In this document: positions 22,603 through 34,748 of the stretch, one piece after another
How the letters are laid out: every line of letters begins with the position of its first letter
How positions within the stretch are numbered: position 1 is the stretch's first letter
Origin: Toxonevra muliebris
Lineage: Eukaryota > Arthropoda > Insecta > Diptera > Pallopteridae
Direction of reading: 5' to 3'
Assembly (NCBI GenBank): GCA_963691655.1
Contig: OY829327.1
Span: forward strand, 66,228,079 to 66,292,078
Length of the DNA: 64,000 nt
Notes under the pieces: generated by a model
The model's database searches: none
Seen by the model: the letters and a program-made list of their open reading frames with translations, nothing else
Told to the model about the DNA's origin: nothing
Position numbers and translations under genes: made by a program

Positions 22603-25600
22603 TCAAGGGAATATTTTTTCTAATTCTTTCCTGGTACGATTCTCGAAACCCGGCCAAGTGTGACAATGTATTTTGTTATACATTATTTTCTTCGTTCTAC
22701 GAAATTTTAACTCAAATATCCAAATATTGAAATAGACATTATACCAACTTAAAATAAATGAATTTTACGCTCTCAGCGCCATCTTTAATTTCAAAACTTT
22801 GGTGCGTTTTTGGATTGCGAAAGTGTAAACAATATGAAAAAATCTATATTTTTCATGGTCTTTGAAAAGTATCGCAAAATTTTTAAATTTATGGGAATAT
22901 ATTTTTTTTTGCACTCGGCATGGAATTCTCCTTAAAAACATTTCATGTATTGTTTTTCATTTGAAATTTGTAAAAAATTTTGAAGAATTCAAATGTTTGC
23001 GTGGATGGTTAAATGATTACCAGAAGGCGTAAGTCAACCCAAAAGCTATTATTATAAATGTTGTCGAAAAACTATACTAAAAATTCAGAATTTTCACTTC
23101 ACATTAATTTGGAAGCACACCAAAACCTAAAATTAAAGCTTTTACATATGGTACAGAGTTAAAGTCATTCCTACCAAAATTTTGTAGAAAAAAGAAAATA
23201 ATTTATCACAAACATTTTCTCTCGATTCAAAGATAATAAACTTTAATAAAATAAATATTAATTTATGTTGGCTCTTGAATCTTATTAATAATTTTCCAGC
23301 TTCTATTATATATTTGATAAAATTATTAATACCCGGGATTGAAAATCGAACCCCTAAAATCTCGACTCCCGAAAAGTCGATCCCTATGCTGCACCTAGCA
23401 TAAGCATGTCAAGCATGAGCATAAACAGATGAGTTGTATATGCTAAGTATAATAGAAAATGGCAACCACTAGTCTAGAATTTAGTAGATTTATAATAAAA
23501 TATATTCTTAAATAGCTCAGAGTCAAAGTTCCCTCTTTCTACAACTGCACAGTTATTCAAAGGACTGAGTAGTATGGAGGGCCAATGACTCCCTTGACTA
23601 CCTACAAATCCCTTCCCCTTTGTTAGAATATTCATGTCGTTTCATTTCTTGACGTTCGAAAATGAATAGGGCCGGCTTGACCTATGACGCCATTTTAATT
23701 GGTGGTTAAATGTGAATCAATCTTCTTAGGCATCGAAGAAAACTTTGGATTCCAAATATTTTACAATTAGAAAACGATAACCAACAAAACAAAAATTGAC
23801 ATTTACACAAATACAAAATCACAATGAAATGGCGCCCAACTTTAAGAACACATGCGCAATTCAAATAAGAAGAAGAATAAAGAAAGTGTGTATGCGATTG
23901 CCACATCAGCAACAACAACCACAATATCAACAACAGCGGCTATTAATATTGCAGCAACATATTGAATTCAACGGAAGCTAGAAACTTTGTTGAGTTTCTT
24001 TCTGTTTTTTTTTCGGTGCATTTCTTACAGGTACATGAAACCCTCATTTGCACAAATTACAATGAAAACTGCAACAAACAGTTCGCTGCTGCAAATGTGA
24101 ATGTCAACAACAGCAGCAGTAGTAGCACCAGCAGTAACATTGATGTTGTTAAAAAAAGCAAAAACCAAAGGAAAGAAACATTGCCACCACATTGCTTGCT
24201 GCTGCTCAAATAGAACACGGCAGTTGCAATATTTTCAAATTGGCACTTACGAGTACGTGCAAAAGTCTATTATAAAACAGTGAGACTGACGGTACGATAC
24301 GATACGATTGGGTGTATGGCACTTGCAACAAAGAAGTACATGACCATGGTGGTGGTGGTGATGGTGCTGATGATGGCTGTGGTGTGCCTAAAAGTCATGA
24401 ATAAAAATCGTATTAATACGCGACGATACGCCGGTGACACGAAACGTTGACGACAATAAAAATGGGCAATAGGTACATGGTCGCATGTGAGGCACCTTTG
24501 CCGCCGCCGCCTCACATTTCAATTCAACTCCTCTATGCCTAGTTTAAGTGAATATATATTTATTCGTAGCTTTTGCCAACAAACTACGACATTTCTTCCT
24601 CTTCCAACTAGTAGTGCTTACTACCAACAAGTAAAATTGTTGCAAGCAAACAAACAAAAAGGAAAGAAAGAAAGAGAAGCAGCCAACTTGAACTTGAGGC
24701 TTTGACTTTTTTATTTTTCTTCTTTTTCACAATGAGGTGGGGCAGCCATGTAGCATCTAATCGGATACTCGGATGGTAGAAAAAGCTTATTAGAAATGCA
24801 TGGACATATATGCCATGTTCATGTGCTGGACAATTGTTGTTATTGCCGTTTTTGTCCTCATTGTCGCCGTCATCGTTGTTGTAAATTTGTCTTTTCTCCC
24901 TTGCTGGCTGTGATGTGAGTGAGGTGTGCTACTCCTCAGCTTTGCTGGCTGCCACCTTTTTGATGCACGTTCTGCTTTGGCTGGTGTGGCTACCTACTAC
25001 TCACGTTCACGTTTGCAATGCAACTGTATGAGGTTCTACTTTTTTAGTATACGTTTTGTTTTTGTTTGTAAGGAAATCGATAAAGATCAGTTGTTTGTGG
25101 TTGTATAGAATTCAATTTGAATATTATGAATATATAATACAAGATAAGAATCCTAGAAAGGAAAAGCATACATACACAAAGGAAAAAAATGGTTTAATAT
25201 TAATTGGTTTGCTGTATATAAACTTAGGTGATATATGTATGTAAATAAAAAAGTATTAAGCATGACTTCTGGAATATAACGCGAATTTGTATAGTTATCT
25301 CATGAGTACCTACATTTTTGAGTATCAACTGGGATTTATTACAAGCAGCGGCAAGTAGCTAATAAGATGAGCCAAACCTAATCAATGTTAAATTTCCCTC
25401 ATCTTCAACGTCTGATTCTATAATACGTTTGGCTAATTAAGTCAATTAAATAATATTTTTTTTAATCAGTGTAATGCAAAACTACTGAAACCCATCATCC
25501 TCTCACGCCCTGCACTAGTGCACCAAACAAATTGTGCCTACCTTTCTGTTTAATTTTTGCAAATGTGAAAGAAATATTAACGAGCACCACAGAAAAAGGC

Positions 25601-26101
25601 GGAAATTTCAAGCTACTACAGCGTATTGTTATTGTGCTTATTGCACCAAATGGTTGGTCGTCTGGTATTCATAGTAGAGTTTATCGTTTTGCACACCACC
25701 TGTCCACCAGTCCACCTCTTCACCAATTTACCACGCACTTTTATGTATGTACATTGTACAACCCATATGCATGCAATGAAGACATTTCATATGGGTTGGT
25801 CGTGCTGCAAGCACCGATGTGTGCTTAGAATGCAACAAGCATACAGTCGGGAAACAAAACCTACAATGCATACTTATAATAGCGGTTAAAAAAAAAACAA
25901 ACATATACACATACGCACACATCTTCACATCAACGCACGAACGCATTCACTAATATACACGCATATTTCACGCACATGTATGCACCTAATGCAAAAGTAA
26001 TCAATGGAAATCACGATGCATACCCAGCAACATATTTTAATGATGTTGCTGCTGTGACTAACTGACGCGTTGGCCTACTACTACAATTGCGTGCATTTAC
26101 A
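22603..26101. repeat. Intron DNA with CAA/CAG, CGATA and GGT repeats
   Basis: CAACAACAACC near 23909, CAGCAGCAGTAGTAG near 24109, ACGATACGATACGAT near 24294, GGTGGTGGTGGTGATGG near 24348. A 12-bp inverted pair, ACAACCCATATG and CATATGGGTTGG, lies at 25758-25800. No exon recognised. Confidence 0.5.
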
Positions 26102-26669
26102 CAGAGGCAGATATAGGATTTTCATTGGGGCGAGGGGGGACTGATGAAAGGAAAGAATAGTACATATACAACTAACTTGAGCCAGCTGTATGCCCAAACT
26201 AAAAGTCTGATCAGAATTCACCAAAAATATCACAATATTATGTAACATATAAATAAATTTATTTAAAAAAGTCAAACCAAAACATGAGAATTTGATAAAA
26301 ACCAAACAAAAAGTGCAGCTACACAAGAGTTTTGTATTAGGAGTAGGATAGTAGATTCCGTCCCGATGGTCAACACGAAATGGGGTGATAGAGGAGCTTG
26401 AAACCCCTTTCACCTCCCATCATATTGACCATCGGGATGGAATCACCCTGTATACATGTATCTGTAAAAATAAGAAATATGAAAACATACAAAGTTCAAT
26501 ACCTCATTTATCAGGCATTCCTTATTTAGAGCCATTAACTCGTTTGAAAAAAGTGTTTACTATAGTGAGCACTCATTCGTTATACTGGACTCTCACTGTA
26601 TGAAATAAAATAAAATAAAAAATAAAAGGGCTGCAACCTCCATAAGCACCCTCTTGGATCCGCCCTATA
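26102..26669. mobile_element. hAT-like non-autonomous element (568 bp), eroded
   Basis: Left end CAGAGGCAGATATAGG; reversed right end TATAGGGCGGATCCAAG, aligned over about 17 bp with several differences. The flanks CATTTACA (26094-26101) and CATTTGTG (26670-26677) match at 5 of 8 sites, with only transitions between them. Inside, CCGTCCCGATGGTCAA (26358) and TTGACCATCGGGATGG (26426) form an inverted pair. No transposase. Confidence 0.5.
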
Positions 26670-28503
26670 CATTTGTGAATATTTCTATTTGCTTTTATTT
26701 CATTTTTACAGTTAATGGTGGCGACCACTCTGTCGTAGTTATAGCCGTCAAGTTTTCCTTTTTCATGTTTACGTGAGTTGGTTTTAGTTTTTGGACTTTG
26801 ATTTTGTGTTTACAATCAATGGAAGGGAATAAAATGTTGAGAACTTTTGAGAGGGGAACAATTTTATATTCCACATATGTGTATGTATGTATGTAAAATT
26901 TTATGGTGGAATACTGTTGCATGTTGAGTGAAAAATAGGTTTTCGATTCTTTTATGTAAATATGTGAAAACCAGCTGTGTTTTGATTAGAAATTGTTGCC
27001 GTGATTATTTGTAAACATACTACGTCATAAATTTACAAAAAGCAAGTAAAAATTCAATTAAGTTAACTTTATTTTAGCTACTTAATGAGATCATATTCTT
27101 TAGAAAATATCTGCAAATACAGTAATAGGACTAGGCTTAGGTTTGAGAACCTAAAACAATAATAAGGGAGCTTTGCTTATGTATTGCTTGATTCATGGTG
27201 ATAATTCAAAATGTGCATTTTCACATAAGATCGTATAAACCTGAACACAGTTTTTCCTCAAAGCTCAGATATTAATGACTTTGTAAACCTGAAAAACCTG
27301 CATGAATATCTCCTTATAAATTATTGCTATAATATTGACGAATTACAACATCATTCAAAGATTATTATCGTCTTCGGTGAAAGTTTTTCTTTGTTCTCAT
27401 TTTCGTTTCTATTATAATTGTTGCACGTGCATGTGCAAACAATACATTAGCCGCACTAACAATAATAAAAATGAATGAGAAAAGTAAAAAAAAAAAATTA
27501 CCAGAAGTGCAACAAGAAGAACTTTCAAAAGAAATCAGCTCACTATAAATAATTTCATAACGAATAAAAGTTCAAAATTTATTTATCATCAGCAGTAACA
27601 TCACATCAACGATTTCATTATGACATAATGTTGATATTTTTTATTGTTGAAAATAATTATTTAAAACTCGATTGAGACTTTACATTTTGTTGCTTCAAGT
27701 TATATTTGTACTACGAAATACAAAAGAAAAACTAGAATATCCTACGCATGCAACACATGCATCGCAACGACAACACCATGGCGAATTTGCAAGAATTGCA
27801 AAAAAGAAAGAAATCTAAACATTTGTTGAAGGTAGTTATAATAGAGAATTCTAAGAAGTCAAAGATTGAATTGTTGCATTTGAAATTGTGAAGCATAATT
27901 GAGATATGCTACAGCAATAGAGGCAGCAACGTCAATATAATAAATAACTCATGTTGCACTTACAGCAGTTGGCCAGTGATTTGATTGAGTTGCTACCAAT
28001 TGCATTTCGCATTCGATTGTATTCAATTGCTTCCAGGCTTTCTTTCTTCCTAAGCAATAAGGAAAAAAGTCGAAGAATGGAAAGAAATTCGTATGTAGGT
28101 AGCTAACAAAATGGCTGACAAAGAAGGAGAAGACAGTAACCATATTTCTTCCATTCATTGGCTGCAATAAAATGAGAGCAAACTTTTTAAAATTTGCAAC
28201 CCAAAGAAATATTGCAATGTTTAGAGATTTATGAAAGGCAAAACGTTTGCCGAAAGGTGTTTACAATTTTGCAGCAGCAGCTATTTTATGTAGGCATGTG
28301 TTGCATTTTGGTGGATAATGGATGGTAATTGCCAAAGCCCAGTAAGTGTATAAATAAAATTAATAAGAAAATTAAAAATGCAATTTATCAGATATTTACT
28401 GATTTTAAACTGCCAATTAATAAGACTGGTGTTTTTTAAATGATAGAGAGATTTGTTCTTATCCCAAAAATGGGAACGGCTTCTATTTATGATTGATACA
28501 TAA
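26670..28503. other. AT-rich intron DNA
   Basis: Nothing with definable ends. A possible older CACTG-type element end begins at 28504. Confidence 0.45.
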
Positions 28504-28533
28504 CACTGCACAACAAAATGGGCCTAAAAATAA

Positions 28534-28725
28534 CACTGCTCAACGGAATTTACCAAAAAAAAGCTCAAGAGTTTTGAAAGTGATTCGAGTACGCTGAACA
28601 TAGTGGCGTTTTCAGTTTATCTCTGTATATAGAGAAAAACTGAAAACGCCATCATGTTCAGCATACTCTAAACATATAAGATCCACTTTCAAAACTCTTG
28701 AGCTTTTTTTGGCCGTTGTACAGTG
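28534..28725. mobile_element. CACTG-ended foldback MITE (192 bp) flanked by TAA
   Basis: The ends are CACTGCTCAACGG and, reversed, CACTGTACAACGG. Each is flanked by TAA (28531-28533 and 28726-28728). Nearly the whole element folds: GCTCAAGAGTTTTGAAAGTG pairs with CACTTTCAAAACTCTTGAGC, and GGCGTTTTCAGTTT with AAACTGAAAACGCC, around a short TATATA loop. A further left end, TAACACTGCACAACA, lies 30 bp upstream at 28501, suggesting insertion into or beside an older copy. CACTG ends with a 3-bp duplication suggest the CMC/Chapaev group; that placement is an inference. Confidence 0.7.
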
Positions 28726-29814
28726 TAATTACTGCATTCTCACATGGTATTTCTAGATTTGCTTTCAATGCTGATTACGACATTTTTTTCGGGTCAGGTC
28801 GAACTTTTATTATATCGATGATTTTATGATTTTTTAACAAATTATAAGTACGTGGAAAAAATTTTGTATTTTCGATTCTTTATGTTTTCTTTCTACACGT
28901 TTTATTTATTTTTCAACAAAAAAAATGTTCAAAAATTCATTTTCAAAAACAATTTTTTTTTCCAACCTAAAAATTCATAAGCGGGAGGGGGGAGGGGAGG
29001 AATACATGGGAAACAATTTTTTTTTCGATTTTTTATGTTTTCTGCATGTCTATGATGTTTTACAACGTTGTCATCAAAAAATATTTTCAAAACAGTTTTC
29101 CAAAAACAAAAAGTATTTTTTTTTTTGTAACGTATTTTTGAGCAATATTTTCGCCAAGCAAAAAGAAAAAAATTAAATATCAAAAATAACTTAAAAAAAA
29201 AAAAATATTAGAATCTATGATTTAGAAAAATACTCATTTCAATTAATTTATTCTTCAAATAAAAAATTAAACAATAAATAAAACAATTTTTTTTGTTGAA
29301 AACATTGTAGAAACTCACCCTTTAGTATTAGAATGCGGACATAAAATTGGTGGAGTCGGCAGGTGTCGCTTCTGTTTTCAAAGTTTTCAAAATTGTTTTT
29401 TAAAAAATAATAAATGAGAATTTACGGAATACAAACGGCGTTCAAACGTATACAAATATGATACAGAATTTAACGAAAACATTTTGACGGAGCAATAACT
29501 GGTTAAAAACCTACTTTTTTGCACGGGTTGTAACGGATACCGTGTTTACAGTTGCGTGAACGAACGAATGGTTATAAAATTTTATCATACGCTATCGATA
29601 CAAAAACTAATAAATTATTTCAATACAAAATACTAGTGAATTAAGTATCTATTCACAATCCCTACGAAAGTTTCAATGCTTTTTACTACGATGCGCAGGT
29701 AAAAGTTGAACCGAGGTTTTTTAGTATCCGCACGATATCATTGATATATTGATTATTTAGTGATTTTGAATTTTATTTATTAATATTAATAATATTCAAT
29801 AATCGTTTGTTTTT

Positions 29815-29848
<34 letters not shown>

Positions 29849-30492
29849 AATTGTGAAAAGTTCCACCTTGTTTCCCAGTGAAGCATTGCACGATAATTGA
29901 ATTCAGTTGTTTCTAAAACCACACCAAATAGACAAAACTGTTTATTTGAAAAATTTTGACTGCAGCAAAAATTTTAATTTTAGGCCCAAAGAAACCATTA
30001 TCGAACATTTTTTGAAAGGTTGGGCTATCGCAGAGAACGGAAACTCGGCTAGAAATTCAAACCTATGTAGTATTTTTGAAAGTTTCGACTTATTTCAACA
30101 GATTTAGCAAAGAAAATCCAAATATTTTCTCACAAAAGAGTGTTTTTACAATTATGGAGTGAAATTACAATTATGGTTATAAAAAAGAATTTCAGTAATC
30201 ACAATTTTCACTAGTTCACCCTTCAGTATCCATATTCTCAGTGTCTGGCTAAATGTGTGATTTTTCCATAGACTCAACTTAAATAAGCTTTATTAAGAAT
30301 ACTGCCACTGGAGTGCAATTTACAGTGATCATTCATGAACATCTGAAAATTGTGAAACTGGTCATAATTTAATAACCGATAGGTTATGTTAAGTTAAAAG
30401 GAAGCACTCAGAAACACTGAACGTTCATTGGGCCAAAAATTGGTCTATTATGATGTTCCCATACATTATTATATCCCACACGTGACAGATCT
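28726..30492. repeat. AT-rich intron DNA with a TA dinucleotide repeat
   Basis: A TA repeat occupies about 29818-29845. Positions 28850-29330 are T/A runs. No exon or bounded element recognised. Confidence 0.55.
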
Positions 30493-31074
30493 CCTAAAAA
30501 ATCCATCCGTCCTGGAACTTCTCAGTAGTCCTGATGAACCTCACAAGGTCTGGCGGAATCTTCGTCAGGTCTTCAAATTCCATAAACAGTGTCTTCTAGA
30601 AAACGGAGTCGACGGATGTGGAGATTGGAGCAATCGCAGAGGAGATGGCGGATGGTCTCATCTTCTTCTGCATTTTTGCCGCTTCTGCGATAGTTAGATA
30701 CTGCGAATACAATCCTCAAAGCCATTGTGCCAATAGCACAGTTTTGTACTCCGATTAGGACTGGAGTTTCTTTCGTCTTTAAACATAGGAAGTTCAGAGT
30801 TATTTTCTTATCAAGAGAAAGCCATAAACTTCGGGCTATCTTGTAGTCCTTGCCAGGATCTATTGATATCTTTTGCTTTTTGGTCTATATTTGATTTTAT
30901 GGTTCTCATTAGTATATTCAATGAAACCAGTTCATTTTCATGACCTAAGGCTGCTTCAATTCTCGTTAGTTCATCAGCATTGTCGTTTCCTTCAATATTG
31001 TTATGTCTGGGAACCCAGCTGAGTTTGACTTGATAACCGATAAAATTTGGGGTTTTAAAAATGAATGATTGCAT
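30493..31074 (-). pseudogene. LINE 3' relic: RNase H and C-terminal cysteine motif, minus strand
   Basis: Minus-strand frame 31074-30811 contains WVPRHNNIEGNDNADEL, the conserved last block of a LINE RNase H domain (the Asp in NADEL is the catalytic position in the family). After a stop and frame changes, NYRRSGKNAEEDETIRHLLC (around 30700-30640) matches the cysteine-containing C-terminal motif found in such elements. A final frame ends near 30493 with FIRTTEKFQDGWIF and a stop. Upstream reverse transcriptase is absent. It is dead and 5'-truncated, and abuts an opposite-strand LINE relic. Confidence 0.8.
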
Positions 31075-31127
31075 TTTTTAAATTAAAGGATGGACTTTAG
31101 TATTCCATATGCCCTTCCATATGATAA

Positions 31128-32479
31128 CACTGTACAACATCTGTTATCAAGCACTCTAAAATATTAATGTTCGCTGATGATGTAAAATTATTTACAACGA
31201 AATAGAAGGTCAAAATTTACTGCGATGTGATCTTTGCACTTGTAATACCAGTTCTGGAGAATGGTTCTGCTGTGTGGAACCCTCAGTACAACTGTAATGC
31301 TGATAAGTTGGAATCTGTGCAAAAACAGTTCCTCTTGTTTGCTCTACGTTCGTTACACTGGAGTCCATCACAGCACCTCCCTCCTTATGAACAACGGTTA
31401 AAACTTATAAGCTTGCCAACTCTTCGGAGCCGAAGAGTTATGCTAAATGTGATGTTTGTGACTAAATTATTAAATGGTTATATTCATTCGCAATTTTTAC
31501 TCAATGAAATCAAAATTAATGTTCTAAATCGCTGTTCTAGGTATCCCATTCCTATTAAACTTGATGCTTGTAGAACAAACTATGCTCAAAATAACCCTTT
31601 TCGTTGTATGTGTAATAACTTCAATTCTCTGCACGACATTTTTGACATTTCCGACTCTCTCCAGTTTATAAAACTAAATGTATTAAATTTTCTTAATCGT
31701 TAAACAGCTGATGAGTACTAATAATCTGTAGCTGTAAAGAAGACCGAAAAGGGATTTATTCTCCCCAATCAGCGCTTTATCAGGACATTCCGGAATGCAT
31801 CTGAATCGGTCACCAAATCCGTACGACATGCGGATGTGCCCCTCGTGCAGATGGGCGGGTAAGTGGGTCCGTTGGGATTCATTCGTTCGTTTAAACAAAA
31901 TGAGACATTAAAACAGTATCTGAGGTCTATAAAAAAACTTCAGATCAGGTTCGGGTAGAATTCGGCCTCAGACAAACATTGGCCGAACACAGGAGTATTA
32001 GCACTACAGCCCCTATTTTTGGTTGAACATAATTGCAACGAAGTATCCTTCCACTTCTTCTTCAGTGTTGCAAAAGATCAACTCTTTAGTGCTTTAGGCT
32101 AAAATTATGAAGATGCCCATTACTTGGTACAAATGCTGACAAATTGTTATTTTTATACTATAATATACAGTTATTTAATATGGTATTACATATATGAATA
32201 TTTATAAACTTCTGTTCGGCTTCGGCCGAACTCTAGTTTCATATATATTCGAAAATTTGATAAATTTTTTTCTTTTTTTTTTTTCTTGCTTTACTACACG
32301 AAACATGCAATTTCAAGAGTTTAGGATGAAAAAAAAACTTCCTATCTTATCAAATTTTCAAAAACCAATATACGTGAAAATTTTAAAATTTACTAATATA
32401 CACAAAACCTGATCAGCGGACAAAAATACTTCAGAGAAACCGGGTCAAAACTCAGATACTATTTTGCTGTTGTACAGTG
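31128..32479. mobile_element. Possible CACTG-ended element carrying a LINE fragment
   Basis: CACTGTACAACA at 31128 and its reversed match TGTTGTACAGTG at 32468-32479 face each other. They are flanked by TAA at 31125-31127 and 32480-32482, like the foldback at 28534-28725. The interior begins almost immediately with LINE sequence (from about 31143) and later holds GTTCGGCTTCGGCCGAAC, an 18-bp interrupted palindrome at 32213-32230. The two ends could belong to one element or to two separate copies. Confidence 0.45.
31143..31703 (+). pseudogene. LINE reverse transcriptase relic, plus strand
   Basis: The plus strand encodes SVIKHSKILMFADDVKLF (31143-31196), the YADD-type catalytic box of non-LTR reverse transcriptase with Phe in place of Tyr. 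A stop and frame change follow, and about 100 residues usual after this box are deleted. The frame 31227-31703 then gives the thumb/C-terminal region: LVIPVLENGSAVWNPQY, LESVQKQFLLFALRSL, LPPYEQRLKLISLPTLRSRR, ending in a stop at 31701-31703. This C-terminal block is long and intact, so the copy may be younger than the others here, but the internal deletion makes it non-functional. Confidence 0.85.
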
Positions 32480-34426
32480 TAATTAAATACACTATATAAC
32501 ATTTGTAGTGGACGTATGCATTTCTTTAAAGTTGAATTCGGTACAGAAAACTCAAGTGGTTACTTTGTAATCATATAACCTGACTGCATAATTTAAGCTG
32601 TGAGCCACTGTAAGTATGTATGTACGAAACTCAGAGAGAGACAGAGACAAATAGAATAGACAATTTACCGTAAATTGATGTGTCACGTTTAATTTGGCAA
32701 TTTGAATGCAATTATATAAATACTCGAACCTTTCGTGCATACATTCAAATATCACAAATCGCTGCGGCAACAATTGTTGCAGTTGCAGTTGCTGCTGCTA
32801 TGTATGTATATTCAAATTTTCCATCTTTATCCTACAATCAATGCTGCTGCAACTTAATAATGCTCAAAAAATTCGTGAAGTCTTCGCGGCCTAATGAAGG
32901 GACTTAAAGCGTGTTTTTCTCTTTCTTTTTTTGCATCGTTTGGTTTTTTTTTTATTTTCTTTCGTGGTTGGTTTTGCTATTTGAAAGAAAATACAACAAC
33001 AAAAACTTCATTTCTACATTGAAGTTTTTTTAGAATGCAACTCGAGCTGTTTTTTTGTTTTGTTTTGTTTTATTTTACTTTACCTTGAAGCTTAAGTCGA
33101 GTGTTTTGTTTGTGTTTTTGTTATTGTTATTTAGCGATTCTTGTGACTTGCAGCGAGGTTAAAACTTTTTAAGAGTTCATTAAATGTAATGAGCAAATTT
33201 TGATTTTATTTTTGTAATGATTTTGAAGAACAGAAAATTAGATTTCTTATTAAGAAAAAAAAGTTATTGCCTGTTTGCCTCTTCGCTTTTTTACTTTGTG
33301 ATTTAAAAAAAAAAGTTTGATACTTTTACAGGCTGCACATAATTCCATTAGAAAAAATTATGTATTATAGTTAACTATTTTCCAAATTCATTGAAAGTAG
33401 TTCTTAAATTAAAAAAAAGTTCTTCACTCTCAGTACACGATTATAAAATAATAAAATTAATGAGTAAAACTAAACCTAAATACTTACATACATACATTCA
33501 TAAGTATATATAAGAATTTAATTAGCATTTGGCAATATCTGTAATATTTTTTTTATTTGAAACTCAAACTGTGTACTCGAAACCAATTTAGCCATTAACC
33601 TAAAAACTAAAACAAAAGGCAAAATAAACTAAGTTCTTCTATTGAATTGGTAAGCTATAGCATGATAACCTTGAAGTTAACGATTAGATTTTTGTATGCA
33701 ATCTAAAAATAAGCTATGTTTGAAAATCATATTAAAAAAATTTAACGATCGAACTTTTCATGCAAAACCAGAATTTATTGTTAAGTAAATGCATTTATTT
33801 TTCATAATTTTCCACTAGCTTCTATGAGAATTATCAGACTAGGGGTTAAGCAGGAAAGTGACAGGGTATGTTGAAAAAACAAAAGAGTTTCTATGAATTT
33901 AATATTAGTCATGCCCAACATTAATCAGTCCTGGGCAGGGATAGAAAAATCTTAAAATCATGAATCCACAAAAAAAAAAAAAAAAATTTAAAGGAACGGA
34001 AAAATTAAAACCTACCCTCTTCTGAAATGTCTGGATCCGCTAGTGGCCATAACCATGCAAGTAAAAAAGAAAACAAATGAAAATGCAAATTCTGAAAAGT
34101 TAACAACGCTAAATATGAAAAAGTGCAACCATGCAAGACCAGTAATTTTTAATTAATTTTTTATTGCTGTTTTTTTTGTAATAGTTATGCATATTTATAT
34201 TTTAAATACATATTCGTTTCTTCTTCAAATGATATTTCGAGGTAAATATTTTCCGATATTGCTTTATTAGCGTTAAAATGCTTAGAAACCCAGAAGCCCG
34301 ATTTGAGAATGAAAACTCTGAAAAGAATTTTCCTAACTATTAAACGGAAATATTATTATTATTTAGAGTAAATTTACATTTTCCATTACTACTTCAGTTG
34401 AACCATATCGCGGCCTTTTTTAATAA
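32480..34426. other. AT-rich intron DNA
   Basis: No exon recognised. A lone hAT-like end, GGATCCGCTAGTG (34032-34044), resembles the right end at 8110 but has no clear partner. An A run lies at 33968-33985. Confidence 0.45.
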
Positions 34427-34748
34427 CAGGGAGCGGATTTTGTGGATCTAAAAACTAAGAAAAAGGCCTTAAAAACCATCAAAAAAAGCAGCAATTTAAA
34501 ATTTAAAAAATAATAAAATGTTTAAGATTTCGTTCCCAAAATATCAGCCATTAAAATTGGTAAAGGATTAAAAAGGGCCAACGAGGGGACACTCCCAAAA
34601 AAGGTATTTATTATTTAGAAAAAAAGGCACCGAAAATTTGAAACAGGCTCTAACCAAAATTTTTTAAATAAAGCAGAAAAAGAGAAATTTATTTATAGGA
34701 TTTAGCTAAAAAAAAAAAAAAAAAGAATTCCTCATAATCCGCTCCTTG
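34427..34748. mobile_element. hAT-like MITE, CAGGGAGCGGATT ends (322 bp)
   Basis: Left CAGGGAGCGGATTTTG; reversed right CAAGGAGCGGATTATG. Both are flanked by TTAATAA (34420-34426 and 34749-34755), a 7-bp match that fits an 8-bp duplication with one changed base. The interior is A-rich and non-coding. Confidence 0.7.

Noticed and set aside
34032..34044. Another hAT-like MITE using GGATCCGCTAGTG as its right end
   Set aside because: No acceptable left end or 8-bp duplication was found in the preceding 300 bp.
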